Assembly (NCBI GenBank): GCA_037962975.1
Contig: CM075676.1
Span: 45,060,001-45,124,000, forward strand
Direction of reading: 5' to 3'
Source of the DNA: Clitoria ternatea
Taxonomy: Eukaryota > Streptophyta > Magnoliopsida > Fabales > Fabaceae
Length of the DNA: 64,000 bases
The translations under genes were made by a program, and so were the position numbers. How positions within the stretch are numbered: position 1 is the stretch's first letter; every line of letters begins with the position of its first letter. This document shows, in pieces, positions 10,714-21,943 of this stretch. Below the pieces are notes generated by a model that saw only the letters and a program-made list of their open reading frames with translations, was not told the origin of the DNA and did no database searches.

Positions 10714-11811
10714 TTAGGCAAAGTATCTTTTGACTGCGTCTGCATTTATAGGCATCGGTAGGTCATCTTCATCCATTTTGGTCAATACCAAAGCTCCGCC
10801 AGAAAAAGCTCTTTTTACCACATATGGTCCTTCGTAATTAGGTGTCCATTTGCCTTTGTGATCCTTGTGGATTGGCAAAATTTTCTTGAGAACTAGATCC
10901 CCTTCTTGAAATTGCCGAGGTTGTACCTTCTTTTCATAAGCCTTTTTCATACGCTTCTGATATAACCGTCCATGACATAAAGCAGTTAACCTCTTCCCAT
11001 CTATTAGGTTCAGTTGGTCATATCGAACCTGAATCCACTCAGCTTCTTCCAACTTGGCCTCCATGATTACTCTTAGAGATGGAATTTCGACTTCAATAGG
11101 TATGACCGCTTCCATACCATATACCAAACAGAATGGGGTTGCCCCTGTTGAAGTTCGAACTAAAGTACGATACCCCTGTAAAGCAAAAGGGAGCATCTCA
11201 CTCCAATCTTTGTAGGTCACAACCATTTTCTGTACTATCTTCTTGATGTTTTTATTTGCTGCTTCAACCGCTCCATTCATTTTTGGCCGGTAAGGGGAGG
11301 AGTTATGATGATGGATTTTGAAATTCTCACACAATTCCTCCATCATTTTGTTATTTAGGTTTGTGACGTTGTCAGTAATGATCTGACTTGGCAAGCCATA
11401 TCGACATATTAGCTCCTTTTTGACAAATTTAACCACGACATTTTTTGTCACATTGGCATAAAAAGCTGCCTCGACCCATTTAGTGAAATAGTCGATAGTG
11501 ACCAAGATGAAGCGATGGCCATTTGAGGCTTTTAGCTCAATGGGCCCAATGACGTCCATACCCCACATCGAGAAGGGCCATGAAGCTGATAAAACATTCA
11601 GGGATGAGGAGGGTGCATGAATTTGGTCAGCGTGGGTTTGACATTTATGGCATTTCCGAACATAGTCAAAACAGTCAGGTTCCATAGTTGTCCAGTAATA
11701 CCCAGCTCTTAGGATCTTTCTTGCCATGGCATGACCATTGGCATGAGTTTCGAAGGATCCCTCGTGAACATCAACCATGATCCCTTTTGCCTCATTCACG
11801 TCTACACATCA
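10714..11811 (-). pseudogene. Ogre integrase domain
   Basis: C-terminal part of the Ogre pol polyprotein, which inserts the cDNA into chromosomes. It shows an HHCC zinc-binding region (HEGSFETH...CHKCQ) at the N-terminal end. The DDE catalytic core follows, with Asp in WGMDVIG, Asp in IITDN and Glu in NGAVEAANK, all present. A C-terminal DNA-binding region with YEGPYVVKRAF ends at a TAA (10714-10716). The frame is open from 11799 to the end. A TGA at 11809-11811 separates it from the upstream RNase H region, which is in the same frame. No chromodomain follows, as expected for the Tat lineage and unlike the nested chromoviruses. Confidence 0.9.
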
Positions 11812-12971
11812 AAGAAGTATGGAGTCATGATTCCTTTTGTAAAGCACATCGCCGTTTAAGAAGAAACCCATAGAAAGTCGTCGTATGGTTCTTTTGTCAT
11901 TTTCTGTAGCTTCCCGAGGGTACTCCCAACTTTTGATGTAGTTTTTGATATCATGATACCAGGGCTTCCCATCTGTCTCCTCATCTATTGATTGGCAGTA
12001 CGCAGGTTGGCCATGGTTGCCTACCTCAATGAGGGGTATGTCACTATCATTGTTTATTATGAACATCGATGCCAGGGTTGCCAAAGCATCGGCCATTTGA
12101 TTATCATCACGAGGAATATGGTGAAAAGAGATCTTGTCAAACCCCTTGATTAATTCTTTGATGTGAGTATGATAAGGAATTAACTTGGTATCCCTAGTCT
12201 CCCATTCATCTTTTAATTGATGAATAACCAATGTAGAATCCCCATAAACATCCAGCAACCTTACTTTCGTATCTAGAACTACTTGGATCCCCATAGCGCA
12301 TGCTTCATATTCAGCGATGTTATTGGTGCAGTCAAAGCATAACTGGCACAAATAGGGATAATATTTTTATCTGGAGAAATCAGAACTGCCCCTATTCCAT
12401 GCCCCAGTGCATTAGACGCTCCGTCAAATCTTAAAATCCATTTGTTTCCCTGGGTTTCCTCTTCATTAATCAAGGTCATGATGTCCTCATCAGGAAACTT
12501 AAATTGTAAGGGTTGGTAGTCATCCACAGGTTGGTGCGCTAAATAATCTGCTAGAGCGCTTCCTTTTATGGCTTTTTGGGTGACATATGTTATGTCATAT
12601 TCAGTCAACAGAACTTGCTAGCGAGCAATCCTCCCAGTCAAGGTGGGTTTTTCAAAGATGTATTTGACTGGATCCATTTTGGATACAAGCCAAGTAGTAT
12701 GAAACAACATGTATTGCTTTAAACGTCAAGCGGCCCATGCCAATGCACAATAAGTACGCTCTAACGCGGAATATTTTGACTCATATTCTGTGAACCTCTT
12801 GCTTAAATAATAAATAGCATGCTCGTTCTTTCCTGCCTCATCATGCTGCCCTAATACATAACCCATGGATTCATCCAACACCGTCAAGTAAAGAATGAGA
12901 GGCCTCCTAGGGGTCAGAGGTATCAGGATAGGTGGTTCCCGTAAGTATTGTTTTATCTTATCAAAGGCTAG
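11812..12971 (-). pseudogene. Ogre RNase H plus archaeal-type RNase H (aRNH)
   Basis: Two RNase H domains lie between RT and integrase. The first (about 12971-12620) has the LSKRFTEYESKYSALE and CALAWA motifs. By alignment to the nested chromovirus, the first catalytic Asp position (YCDAS there) reads LTVLDES here, with Thr at the Asp site, so it is probably inactive. The second (about 12480-12000) is the archaeal-type domain described for Tat elements, with FDGAS, AEYEA, YGDST and DDNQMADALA supplying the acidic residues. Breaks: TAA 12972-12974, TGA 12726-12728, TAG 12618-12620, and a frameshift near 12340-12350 inside aRNH. The RT frame continues to that frameshift. From there to integrase a different frame is used. 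Confidence 0.85.
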
Positions 12972-14156
12972 TTAATAATCTTTGTTCCATTGTCCTGGTT
13001 GATTCTTGCGGAGTAGCTTGAAGATAGGCTTGCAAGTTGCTGTCAGTTGTGAAATGAATCGAGCGATATAATTTAACCTTCCTAAGAATCCCCGGACCTC
13101 CTTCTCTGTATTGGGTGGGGGCATTTCAAGAATCGCTTTGACTTTATCAGGATCAACTTTTATTCCTTTTTCACTCACCACAAATCCTAGCAATTTTCCG
13201 GATCTCACACCAAAAGTGCACTTAGCCAGATTTAGCTTGAGTCTAAACTTTCTCAGCCGCTCAAAAAGTTTTCTTAAGTCATGAATGTGCCCTTCCTCAC
13301 TTTGGGATTTGGCAATGATGTCATCTATATAGACTTCTATCTCTTTATGCATCATGTCATGAAATAAGGTCACCATTACTCTTTGAAAAGTTGCCCCAGC
13401 ATTTTTCAAACCAAAGGACATCACTTTGTAGAAAAAGGTTCCCCACAGGGTGATAAAGGTAGTTTTCTCCATGTCCTCAGGCACCATTTTAATTTGGTTA
13501 TACCCAGAGAAACCATCCATGAATGAGAAGATGGAATTCCGTGCTATATTATCGACTAGGACATCAATCTGTGGCAAGGGAAAGTCATCCTTGGGATTGG
13601 CTTTATTCAGATCTCGATAATCCATACATATCCGCACCTTTTCGTCTTTCTTTGGGATGGGGACAATGTTGGTCACCCATTGAGGGTATTTCGCAATAGC
13701 TAGAAATCCGGCATCGAATTGTTTCTTTACTTCATCCTTGATCTTTAAGAGCATCTCGGGCTTCATTCGGCGTAATTTATGCTTAACCGGGCGGCATTCA
13801 GGCTTTAAGGGTAGTTTATGTTCCACGATGTTGTTATCCAACCCAGGAATATCTTGGTAGGACCAAGCAAAGATATCCCGAAACTCTATCAACAACTTAA
13901 TCAGTTCTCCCCATTGTTTTTGGCTCAAGGAAGTGCTAATTTTGACCTCTTTTTTAACTTTTTTATTCCCCAAATTGATGACCTTAATTGCTTCCTGATA
14001 GGGTTGAATTTCTCTGACCTCTTGTTCCAACATTCTAGTTAATTCAGGCGAGAGACCATAATCTTCCTCACTATCCTCGTCAGCATAATCAATCGGATAC
14101 TCAAAATCATGAAATGGGATCGCGATCTTACTACTTTCGAGTGAATCTTTTTTAGG
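12972..14156 (-). pseudogene. Ogre reverse transcriptase domain
   Basis: Reverse transcriptase of the Ogre, the polymerase that copies element RNA into DNA. The frame is open from 14156, just after a candidate splice acceptor (CAG at 14158-14160), to a TAA at 12972-12974, giving 394 codons. Visible motifs are IPKKDEKVRICMDYRDLN, DDFPLPQIDVLVD, the FSGYNQIKM region, FGLKNAGATFQR, and the catalytic box VYIDDIIAKS with both Asp residues. KLNLAKCTFGV, LGFVVSEKGI and RGFLGRLNYIARFI follow. The N-terminal segment (EYPIDYADEDSEEDYGL) resembles the acidic leader seen in Ogre RT reading frames. This is the longest intact domain of the element. Confidence 0.9.
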
Positions 14157-14391
14157 TCTGCATTTAGGTGAATAACAGAAATACTTGAATGAGGGAAAAG
14201 GGAAAGGGAATTTGAGAAAGATGTAAAGAAAGAGATATTGAAATTCAAATATGCATTTATTAATGGAAATTTTAAAAACATGACAAAACTTGTTTTTCCC
14301 TTATTGTAAAAGTAAACCCCAAAGCCTTGGGCATAGCAATGGGGAAATTAAGTCATTAAGGCAATTACAAATTACTTTGAATCAAAAATTA
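14157..14391 (-). other. Probable intron between Ogre protease and RT
   Basis: The gag-pro frame stops at TAA 14389-14391 and the RT frame opens at about 14156. The gap of ~230 nt is AT- and pyrimidine-rich in the sense direction. It ends in a pyrimidine tract, ...CTCATTCAAGTATTTCTG, followed by TTATTCACCTAAATGCAG. A GTAATT-type donor sits near 14370-14380. Ogre elements are known to splice an intron between pro and RT, so the gap is explained. The exact donor is inferred. Confidence 0.6.
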
Positions 14392-14608
14392 AACTCGTGG
14401 GGAGTTCAATGGCCTCCCAATTACAAAGTTCTGTGCCCGGTGAACATATGCGCACAAAGCTTGCATCATTATAAGAGTCGTCCTCAATAGCGGCCACTTG
14501 ATCTGGATATATTAGGCCTGCGCTCTGAAAGCTCTGATAAAGGTCACAAATGGGGATTCTTTTGATGCGAGGTTTGCGACCTTCCAGGCGGGCTTTCTTT
14601 CTGTCCTT
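14389..14608 (-). pseudogene. Ogre gag-pro, C-terminal end
   Basis: Short coding remnant downstream (in element sense) of the solo LTR. It continues the basic region interrupted at 17985 and runs through RIPICDLYQSF and CSPGTELCNWEAIELPRV to a TAA at 14389-14391. It has no known catalytic motif. Its place just before the intron matches the end of ORF2 in Ogre elements. Confidence 0.65.
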
Positions 14609-14613
14609 CTTCT

Positions 14614-17600
14614 TGTAACACCCTCAGTTACACCTTAATAAATTCTAGAAAAACTCGTAATTTTTTTTAAAAGATATGATTGTTAAAAAGAAACTATCGG
14701 AATAAATTATATACATTATTTCTGAAATACCTCACAAATATTATTAAAACTTTATAAAGTATATGTACATTCATCCGAAGAAAATAAACATTAAACATTA
14801 TAAGAAAGAGAGGAAACTCCATGGCCCAGAAGCAGTTACTTATTAACATTATTTATTCATTGGACCACGGTATTCATACCGAGCTCCCTTTCTAGAACGT
14901 GCTATATTTACTGCCGATATTCTTCGATCCTTCCCTCTGAACCATCAATATAAAACATGTGAAACAAAAACACGGAGAAAGGAGTGAGAAACAGAATATA
15001 ATATTCTCGATTAAGACATAAGCAACAAAGGGTTTTCACAAACCAATACATAATAATATCAATCACAATCACATACACAATCAATTATGAATGCATGAAT
15101 GTTATGCAATATCTTCATTATAACTTACCTATATATGTGGGCCCTTAAATTTTAATTTGCACTGGGCCAACCAGGAGTTTACACTGTTCCATAAGTCCAG
15201 ATAATAATAATATGAACAGCTCAACTGACATGGAAACACTTAGAGACTAGTCAGATTGAGAAAGTTTTTATTGTGAAAGTACCTGACACTAGGGAGCTAC
15301 CCCAGGTCCCCTGAAGCACCCTTTCACACCCTCTCATCCCAAGGCTCGTAATTAAGCCTCCTCTAATGTATCCTCGGTTTCTATAATCCGTCCCCAGACA
15401 ATATTATTTCATTTCACTTTAATGATTCATGATGCATGAACTACTCGCGTATTGAGTTGGTTAAGGCTTTTAGAAACTCAATTATTAAATCCCTTAAAGG
15501 TTTACAATATCATTTCAATAAACTTTACATTTTCTCAATTCTCTAAATTTCTGTCCCACAGAAATAAATTTGGTACAGTTTTTAAATCTCACTGAAATTG
15601 AGTTTCTAAGCCTTAAATATCTAAAAACTTTATCATATAAAACTTTACATAATCTTTCTCAAATTAAATCTTAACAAAATCAAATTTAGGAATCTCAATT
15701 ATTTCTAAATATCTTTAGTTATTAAGTTGGAAAAAATAAAATAATTTTCTTTTAAAAAATTTTATTTTATTAAAAGAGAATAATTATTAACCAAAAATAC
15801 TTAACATTACAAAATTTTTCTTTAACTCAAGATTTAATTAAATAAATTCTCATAAAATGTTTTCTTTCTAAAATAAATACTAATTTTTTTATTCTAAATA
15901 TTGAAAATAAAGTTAATAAAAATAATTTCTAAGAAGGAATAAAAGATAATAAAATTTAAAGAGTAAGGTAAGAAATTCTTACTGAATTTTAGCTTTCCGT
16001 CATGCTCGCTATATGCTCAAACTCCATATTACAATATCATCAATCAAAATCAAGCAATATCAATCATAACTAAATATCATCAATCAATCAATCATAATCA
16101 AATCATAATCAAATCAATTAAATATCATTAATACATATCATAATATAAAATTTAATGATTATTAATATAGTCAATTTGAGTCATTTTGGTCAATTCCTCG
16201 CATAGGTATATGTAAGTCCATATAATCCAGTCCTTGCATAGGTATAGTTCAGTCCGTATGGGTCATAATGGTCCAAGTCCTTGCATATGTATAGTCCAGT
16301 CCATATAGGTCATAATGGTCCAAGTCCTTGCATATGTATGTTAGAGTTAGTTAAACCAGATATTTAATTTAAAATTTATTAAAATTGTTAAGTTAAAAAG
16401 TTAATATTTTAAAATAATAATATTATTAAATTTAAAAGGAGTAGGGGACTCCTCCCATTATTCTTATGTCTTTTCATATTATACTCTTATCTCACTCCCC
16501 CTTACCTTGAATTGTTACCCAAAATGGATTTGCTTTGCGCCTCCGATTTCTAGAAATATTAATACCAATCTTATTTCAGTATAAGCATAAGACGAAGATT
16601 AAGATTACTACTTAAAACAGAAATGATAAATTTTGAATAGTGAATAGTGAATAGTAAATAGTAAATCGTGAATAGTAACAGTAAATAGTAAAACATGAAT
16701 AGTAACAATAAATAGTAAAACATGAATAGTAACAGTAAATAGTAAATCATGAATAGTAACGGTAAATAGTAACAGTAAATAGTAATTTACTATTTAAATA
16801 GTAATTTACTATTGAAATAGTAATTTACTATTGAAATAGTGTTTACTATGCAGAATAGTAACTTAAAATAATATTATTTCCAGTATAATAACAAATTTCT
16901 AAAAACGATATAAAAATAACCTAAAAAATATAAAAGAGAAGTATTCTTACCTTAGGATTTTGGCAGAACCTTCTCTCCAAAAACTTTTCTTCTCTCTCTC
17001 ACTTCCACCACTATCTCACTAGCACTACTATATTAAGAAAACTTAATCTGAAATTGTGAATTCTAAAGAAGAAATCCTTCGGTATTTATAGGAAAAAAAT
17101 TTACTATGCATTCCATTATTTTAATATAAAAGTACTATGCATTTTTGAATTTTTTATTCTAGGTTACTGTGCATCTTTTGAAAATTTCATACATGTACAG
17201 TGATTTGCATAGTAATTGCCGGCAAAATTATTAAGTCAAATAGTAACCCTTCACTCGGTATATTTTAAATATTCAAAATGAGTCCTTTTTGAAATTTAGC
17301 GATATTATATCAGTCCTCACTAATTTTATAATAAGTAATATAAAGCTGAAATTTTAAAAATCTAAAATTTTCTGTTAATAAAAATTTATTGATACGTTTC
17401 TAATTTTTTAACGATTGGAAAAAATCAAGATTTTTCTCAAACCGATAATTTTTAGATAAGTCTACTTGAAACGGATTTTAGAAAATTTTCTTATAATTTA
17501 AATTCACTTTCTTATAAATATTTTTAATTTAAGTCACTTATATGAATTTAAAATTATTTAAAAAAATAGGCTAAATACACCTTTTGGTCCTCTATCTCTT

Positions 17601-17979
17601 AAGTTATTTCCAGATTGGTCCCCTATCATTTTTTAATTCAAAATGGTCCTCTAACTTTTTAAAAAGGTATCAGTTTGGTCCTTTTTTTGATTCAAAATGG
17701 TCCCCTAACTTTTTAAAAAAGGACCAAATTGACACATTTTTAGAAAGTTAAGGGACTATTTTAAAATAAAAAAATAATAAAGGACCAATCTGAAAATAAC
17801 TTAAGAGATCGGGGACCAAAAGGTGTATTTAGCCAAAAAAATATTATTTTATTAAAAAAATTCCAAAATTCCAAAAAATTCCAAAAAATCATAAATAATA
17901 CGTAGGTTAAAAAGTTCTAAAGAATCATAATTTAATTCCTTCAAAATTTTAATATAAAAATAAAAATAGGGGTGTTACA
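14614..17979 (-). mobile_element. Solo LTR of the Tekay-like chromovirus family
   Basis: A single LTR bounded by TGTAACACCC and GGGTGTTACA. CTTCT is duplicated at 14609-14613 and 17980-17984. It matches the LTRs at 18825-21899 and 26508-29613 nearly base for base, in the same orientation. It is longer only because of the MITE at 17569-17834. No internal element sequence is left, so it arose by LTR-LTR recombination. It contains a TATTTATA promoter motif (17083-17090, minus strand) and an ATAGTAAA-type tandem tract at about 16630-16860. It interrupts the Ogre coding region just after the protease. Confidence 0.93.
17569..17834. mobile_element. MITE, probably Mutator-type, nested in the solo LTR
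   Basis: A 266-bp insertion begins GGCTAAATACACCTTTTGG and ends with its exact inverse, and the similarity extends inward over roughly 50 bp. It is flanked by a 9-bp duplication AAAAAAATA (17560-17568 and 17835-17843). The sister LTRs have one uninterrupted AAAAAAATA at this place (for example near 29470), which proves the insertion. A 9-bp TSD points to the Mutator superfamily. It encodes no protein. Confidence 0.9.
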
Positions 17980-17984
17980 CTTCT

Positions 17985-18819
17985 CCTCTACAACCCTTCT
18001 TTTATCAGCTTCAGAGTGTCTGTATCCCAAGCCAAATCCGTCCTTATTCTCTAGTAATTGTACCACTTTCAATTCTCCTTTTAGTCCATGTCCCAAACCT
18101 TTCCCGAATTGATACCCGTTTCACAACATCATTTCCGCTATCATCAAGGACGCATTTGACATATAAGCTTTCATCATTGAGGCTCCCTCCCCTATGTAAG
18201 AAGCATTGGCGATTTCTAGTGCTTGAAAGTATGTCTCAAGAGCTTCTTCCGCCGCTTCAATGTAAGGAGTGGATGAAGGTTTGCTAACTAAGAAATCTTT
18301 CTCTCCTGAAACAATTACTAGCTTGTTACCTATGATGAACTTCAGCTTTTGATGTAATGTGGATGGGACCACTCCAGCAGAATGGATCCACAGCCGACCC
18401 AATAAACAACTATATGCTAGTACGATATCCATGACTTGAAAAAGAACTGCAAAAGTACACGGGCCCACTTGGATAGGAATCTCAATTCCCCCCATTACTT
18501 CTCTTCGAGTCCCATCAAAGGCTCGCACTATCATGGTACTTGGTTTTATATGGGTCCCGTCAAAAGGTAATTTGGTAAGCGTCGATTTGGGCATAACATT
18601 AAGAGATGACCCATTATCCACGAGCACTTTTGCCAGAATATGGTCTTGGCATTTCACTGAGATATGGAGGGCTTGTGCCCCATTCCCTCTGTTGGTATCT
18701 CATCATCGGTGAAAGTCAGATAGTTATCAGCGACAATGTGCCCCACTATCCCTTGGAATTTGTTAACAGAAATGTCACGGGTAACATGGGCTTCATTCAA
18801 AACTTTCATAAGTGTTTTC
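17985..18819 (-). pseudogene. Ogre protease and G-patch-like segment
   Basis: Retropepsin part of gag-pro, between the two nested insertions. The aspartic protease motif LVDNGSSLNVMP (18640-18590 region) carries the catalytic Asp, followed by FDGTRREVMG, then CLLGRLWIHSAGVVPSTLH (usual LLGRPW). Downstream, a glycine-rich NGYQFGKGLGHGLKG stretch resembles a G-patch, as often seen after Ogre/Tat proteases. Breaks: an apparent single-base deletion near 18680 shifts the frame just before the protease, and a TGA at 18121-18123 sits before the glycine-rich segment. Its job would be to cleave the Gag-Pol polyprotein. Confidence 0.85.
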
Positions 18820-18824
18820 CTATG

Positions 18825-20844
18825 TGTAACACCCTCAGTTACACCTTAATAAATTCTAGAAAAACTCGTAATTTTTTTTTAAAGATATGATTGTTAAAAA
18901 GAAACTATCGAAATAAATTATATACATTATTTCTGAAATACCTCACAAATATTATTAAAACTTTATAAAGTATATGTACATTCATCCGAAGAAAATAAAC
19001 ATTAAACATTATAAGAAAGAGAGGAAACTCCATGGCCCAGAAGCAGTTACTTATTAACATTATTTATTCATTGGACCACGGTATTCATACCGAGCTCCCT
19101 TTCTAGAACGTGCTATATTTACTGCCGATATTTTTTGATCCTTCCCTCTGAACCATCAATATAAAACATGTGAAACAAAAACACGGAGAAAGGAGTGAGA
19201 AACAGAATATAATATTCTCGATTAAGACATAAGCAACAAAGGGTTTTCACAAACCAATACATAATAATATCAATCACAATCACATACACAATCAATTATG
19301 AATGCATGAATGTTATGCAATATCTTCATCATAACTTACCTATATATGTGGGCCCTTAAATTTTAATTTGCACTGGGCCAACCAGGAGTTTACACTGTTC
19401 CATAAGTCCGGATAATAATAATATGAACAGCTCAACTGGCATGGAAACACTTAGAGACTAGTCAGATTGAGAAAGTTTTTATTGTGAAAGTACCCGACAC
19501 TAGGGAGCTACCCCAGGTCCCCTGAAGCACCCTTTCACACCCTCTCATCCCAAGGCTCGTAATTAAGCCTCCTCTAATGTATCCTCGGTCTCTATAATCC
19601 GTCCCCAAACAATATTATTTCATTTCACTTTAATGATTCATGATGCATGAACTACTCGCGTATTGAGTTGGTTAAGGCTTTTAGAAACTCAATTATTAAA
19701 TCCCTTAAAGTTTACAATATCATTTCAATAAACTGTACATTTTCTCAATTCTCTGAATTTCTGTCCCACAGAAATAAATTTGGTACAGTTTTCAAATCTC
19801 ACTCAAATTGAGTTTCTAAGCCTTAAATATCTAAAAACTTTATCATATAAAACTTTACATAATCTTTCTCAAATTAAATCTTAACAAAATCAAATTTAGG
19901 AATCTCAATTATTTCCAAATATCTTTAGTTATTAAGTTGGAAAAAATAAAATAATTTTCTTTTAAAAAATTTTATTTTATTAAAAGAGAATAATTATTAA
20001 CCAAAAATACTTAACATTACAAAATTTTTCTTTAACTCAAGATTTAATTAAATAAATTCTCATAAAATATTTTCTTTCTAAAATAAATACTAATTTTTTT
20101 ATTCTAAATATTGAAAATAAAGTTAATAAAAATAATTTCTAAGAAGGAATAAAAGATAATAAAATTTAAAGAGTAAGGTAAGAAATTCTTACTGAATTTT
20201 AGCTTTCCGTCATGCTCGCTATATGCTCAAACTCCATATTACAATATCATCAATTAAAATCAAGCAATATCAATCATAACTAAATTTCATCAATCAATCA
20301 ATCATAATCAAATCATAATCAAATCAATTAAATATCATTAATACATATCATAATACAAAATTTAATGATTATTAATATAGTCAATTTGAGTCATTTTGGT
20401 CAATTCCTCGCATAGGTATATGTAAGTCCATATAATCCAGTCCTTGCATAGGTATAGTTCAGTCCGTATGGGTCATAATGGTCCAAGTCCTTGCATATGT
20501 ATAGTCCAGTCCATATAGGTCATAATGGTCCAAGTCCTTGCATAGGTATGTTAGAGTTAGTTAAACCAGATATTTAATTTAAAATTTATTAAAATTGTTA
20601 AGTTAAAAAGTTAAATATTTTAAAATAATAATATTATTAAATTTAAAAGGAGTAGGGGACTCCTCCCATTATTCTTATGTCTTTTCATATTATACTTTTA
20701 TCTCACTCCCCCTTACCTTGAATTGTTACCCAAAATGGATTTGTTTTGCGCCTCTGATTTCTAGAAATATTAATACCAATCTTATTTCAGTATAAGCATA
20801 AGACGAAGATTAAGATTACTACTTAAAACAGAAATGATAAATTT

Positions 20845-20884
<40 letters not shown>

Positions 20885-21899
20885 CGTGAATAGTAACAGT
20901 AAATAGTAAAACATGAATAGTAATAGTAAATAGTAAAACGTGAATAGTAATAATAAATAGTAAATCGTGAATAGTAATGGTAAATAGTAACAGTAAATAG
21001 TAATTTACTATTTGAATAGTAATTTACTATTGAAATAGTACTTTACTATTGAAATAGTGTTTACTATGTAGAATAGTAACTTAAAATAATATTATTTCCA
21101 GTATAATAACAGATTTCTAAAAACGATATAAAAATAACCCAAAAAATATAAAAGAGAAGTATTCTTACCTTAGGATTTTGGTAGAACCTTCTCTCCAAAA
21201 ACTTTTCTTCTCTCTCTCACTAGCACTACTATATTAAGAAAACTTAATCTGAAATTATGAATTCTAAAGAAGAAATCCTTCGGTATTTATAGGAAAAAAA
21301 TTTACTATACATTCCATTATTTTAATATAAAAGTACTATGCATTTTTGAATTTTTTATTCCAGGTTACTGTACATCTTTTGAAAATTTCATACATGCACA
21401 GTGATTTGCATAGTAATTGTCGGCAAAATTATTAAGTCAAATAGTAACCCTTCACTCGGTATATTTTAAATATTCAAAATGAGTCCTTTTTGAAATTTAG
21501 CGATATTATATCAGTCCTCACTAATTTTATAATAAGTAATATAAAGCTGAAATTTTAAAAGTCTAAAATTTTCTGTTAATAAAAATTTATTGATACGTTT
21601 CCAATTTTTTAACGATTGGAAAAAATCAAGATTTTTCTCAAACCGATAATTTTTAGATAAGTCTACTTGAAACGGATTTTAGAAAATTTTCTTATAATTT
21701 AAATTCACTTTCTTATAAATATTTTTAATTTAAGTATGAATTTAAAATTATTTAAAAAAATATTATTTTATTAAAAAAATTCCAAAATTCCAAAAAATTC
21801 CAAAAAAATCATAAATAATACATAGGTTAAAAAGTTCTAAAGAACCATAATTTAATTCTTTCAAAATTTTAATATAAAAATAAAAATAGGGGTGTTACA
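18825..21899 (-). repeat. 3' LTR of the minus-strand chromovirus
   Basis: 3075 bp, TGTAACACCC...GGGTGTTACA. It carries a degenerate (GAATAGTAAATAGT)n tract at about 20847-21075 and a TATTTATA motif at 21284-21291. It lacks the short CACTTATA block present in the sister LTR near 29445. Confidence 0.92.
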
Positions 21900-21916
21900 A
21901 CTCTACTCCCCTTAGA
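21900..21916 (-). promoter_or_regulatory. Polypurine tract of the minus-strand chromovirus
   Basis: The minus strand reads TCTAAGGGGAGTAGAGT directly before the 3' LTR, identical to the PPT of the plus-strand copy at 46082-46098. Confidence 0.85.
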
Positions 21917-21943
21917 AAATTTCGTCCTCGAAATTTACATTAA

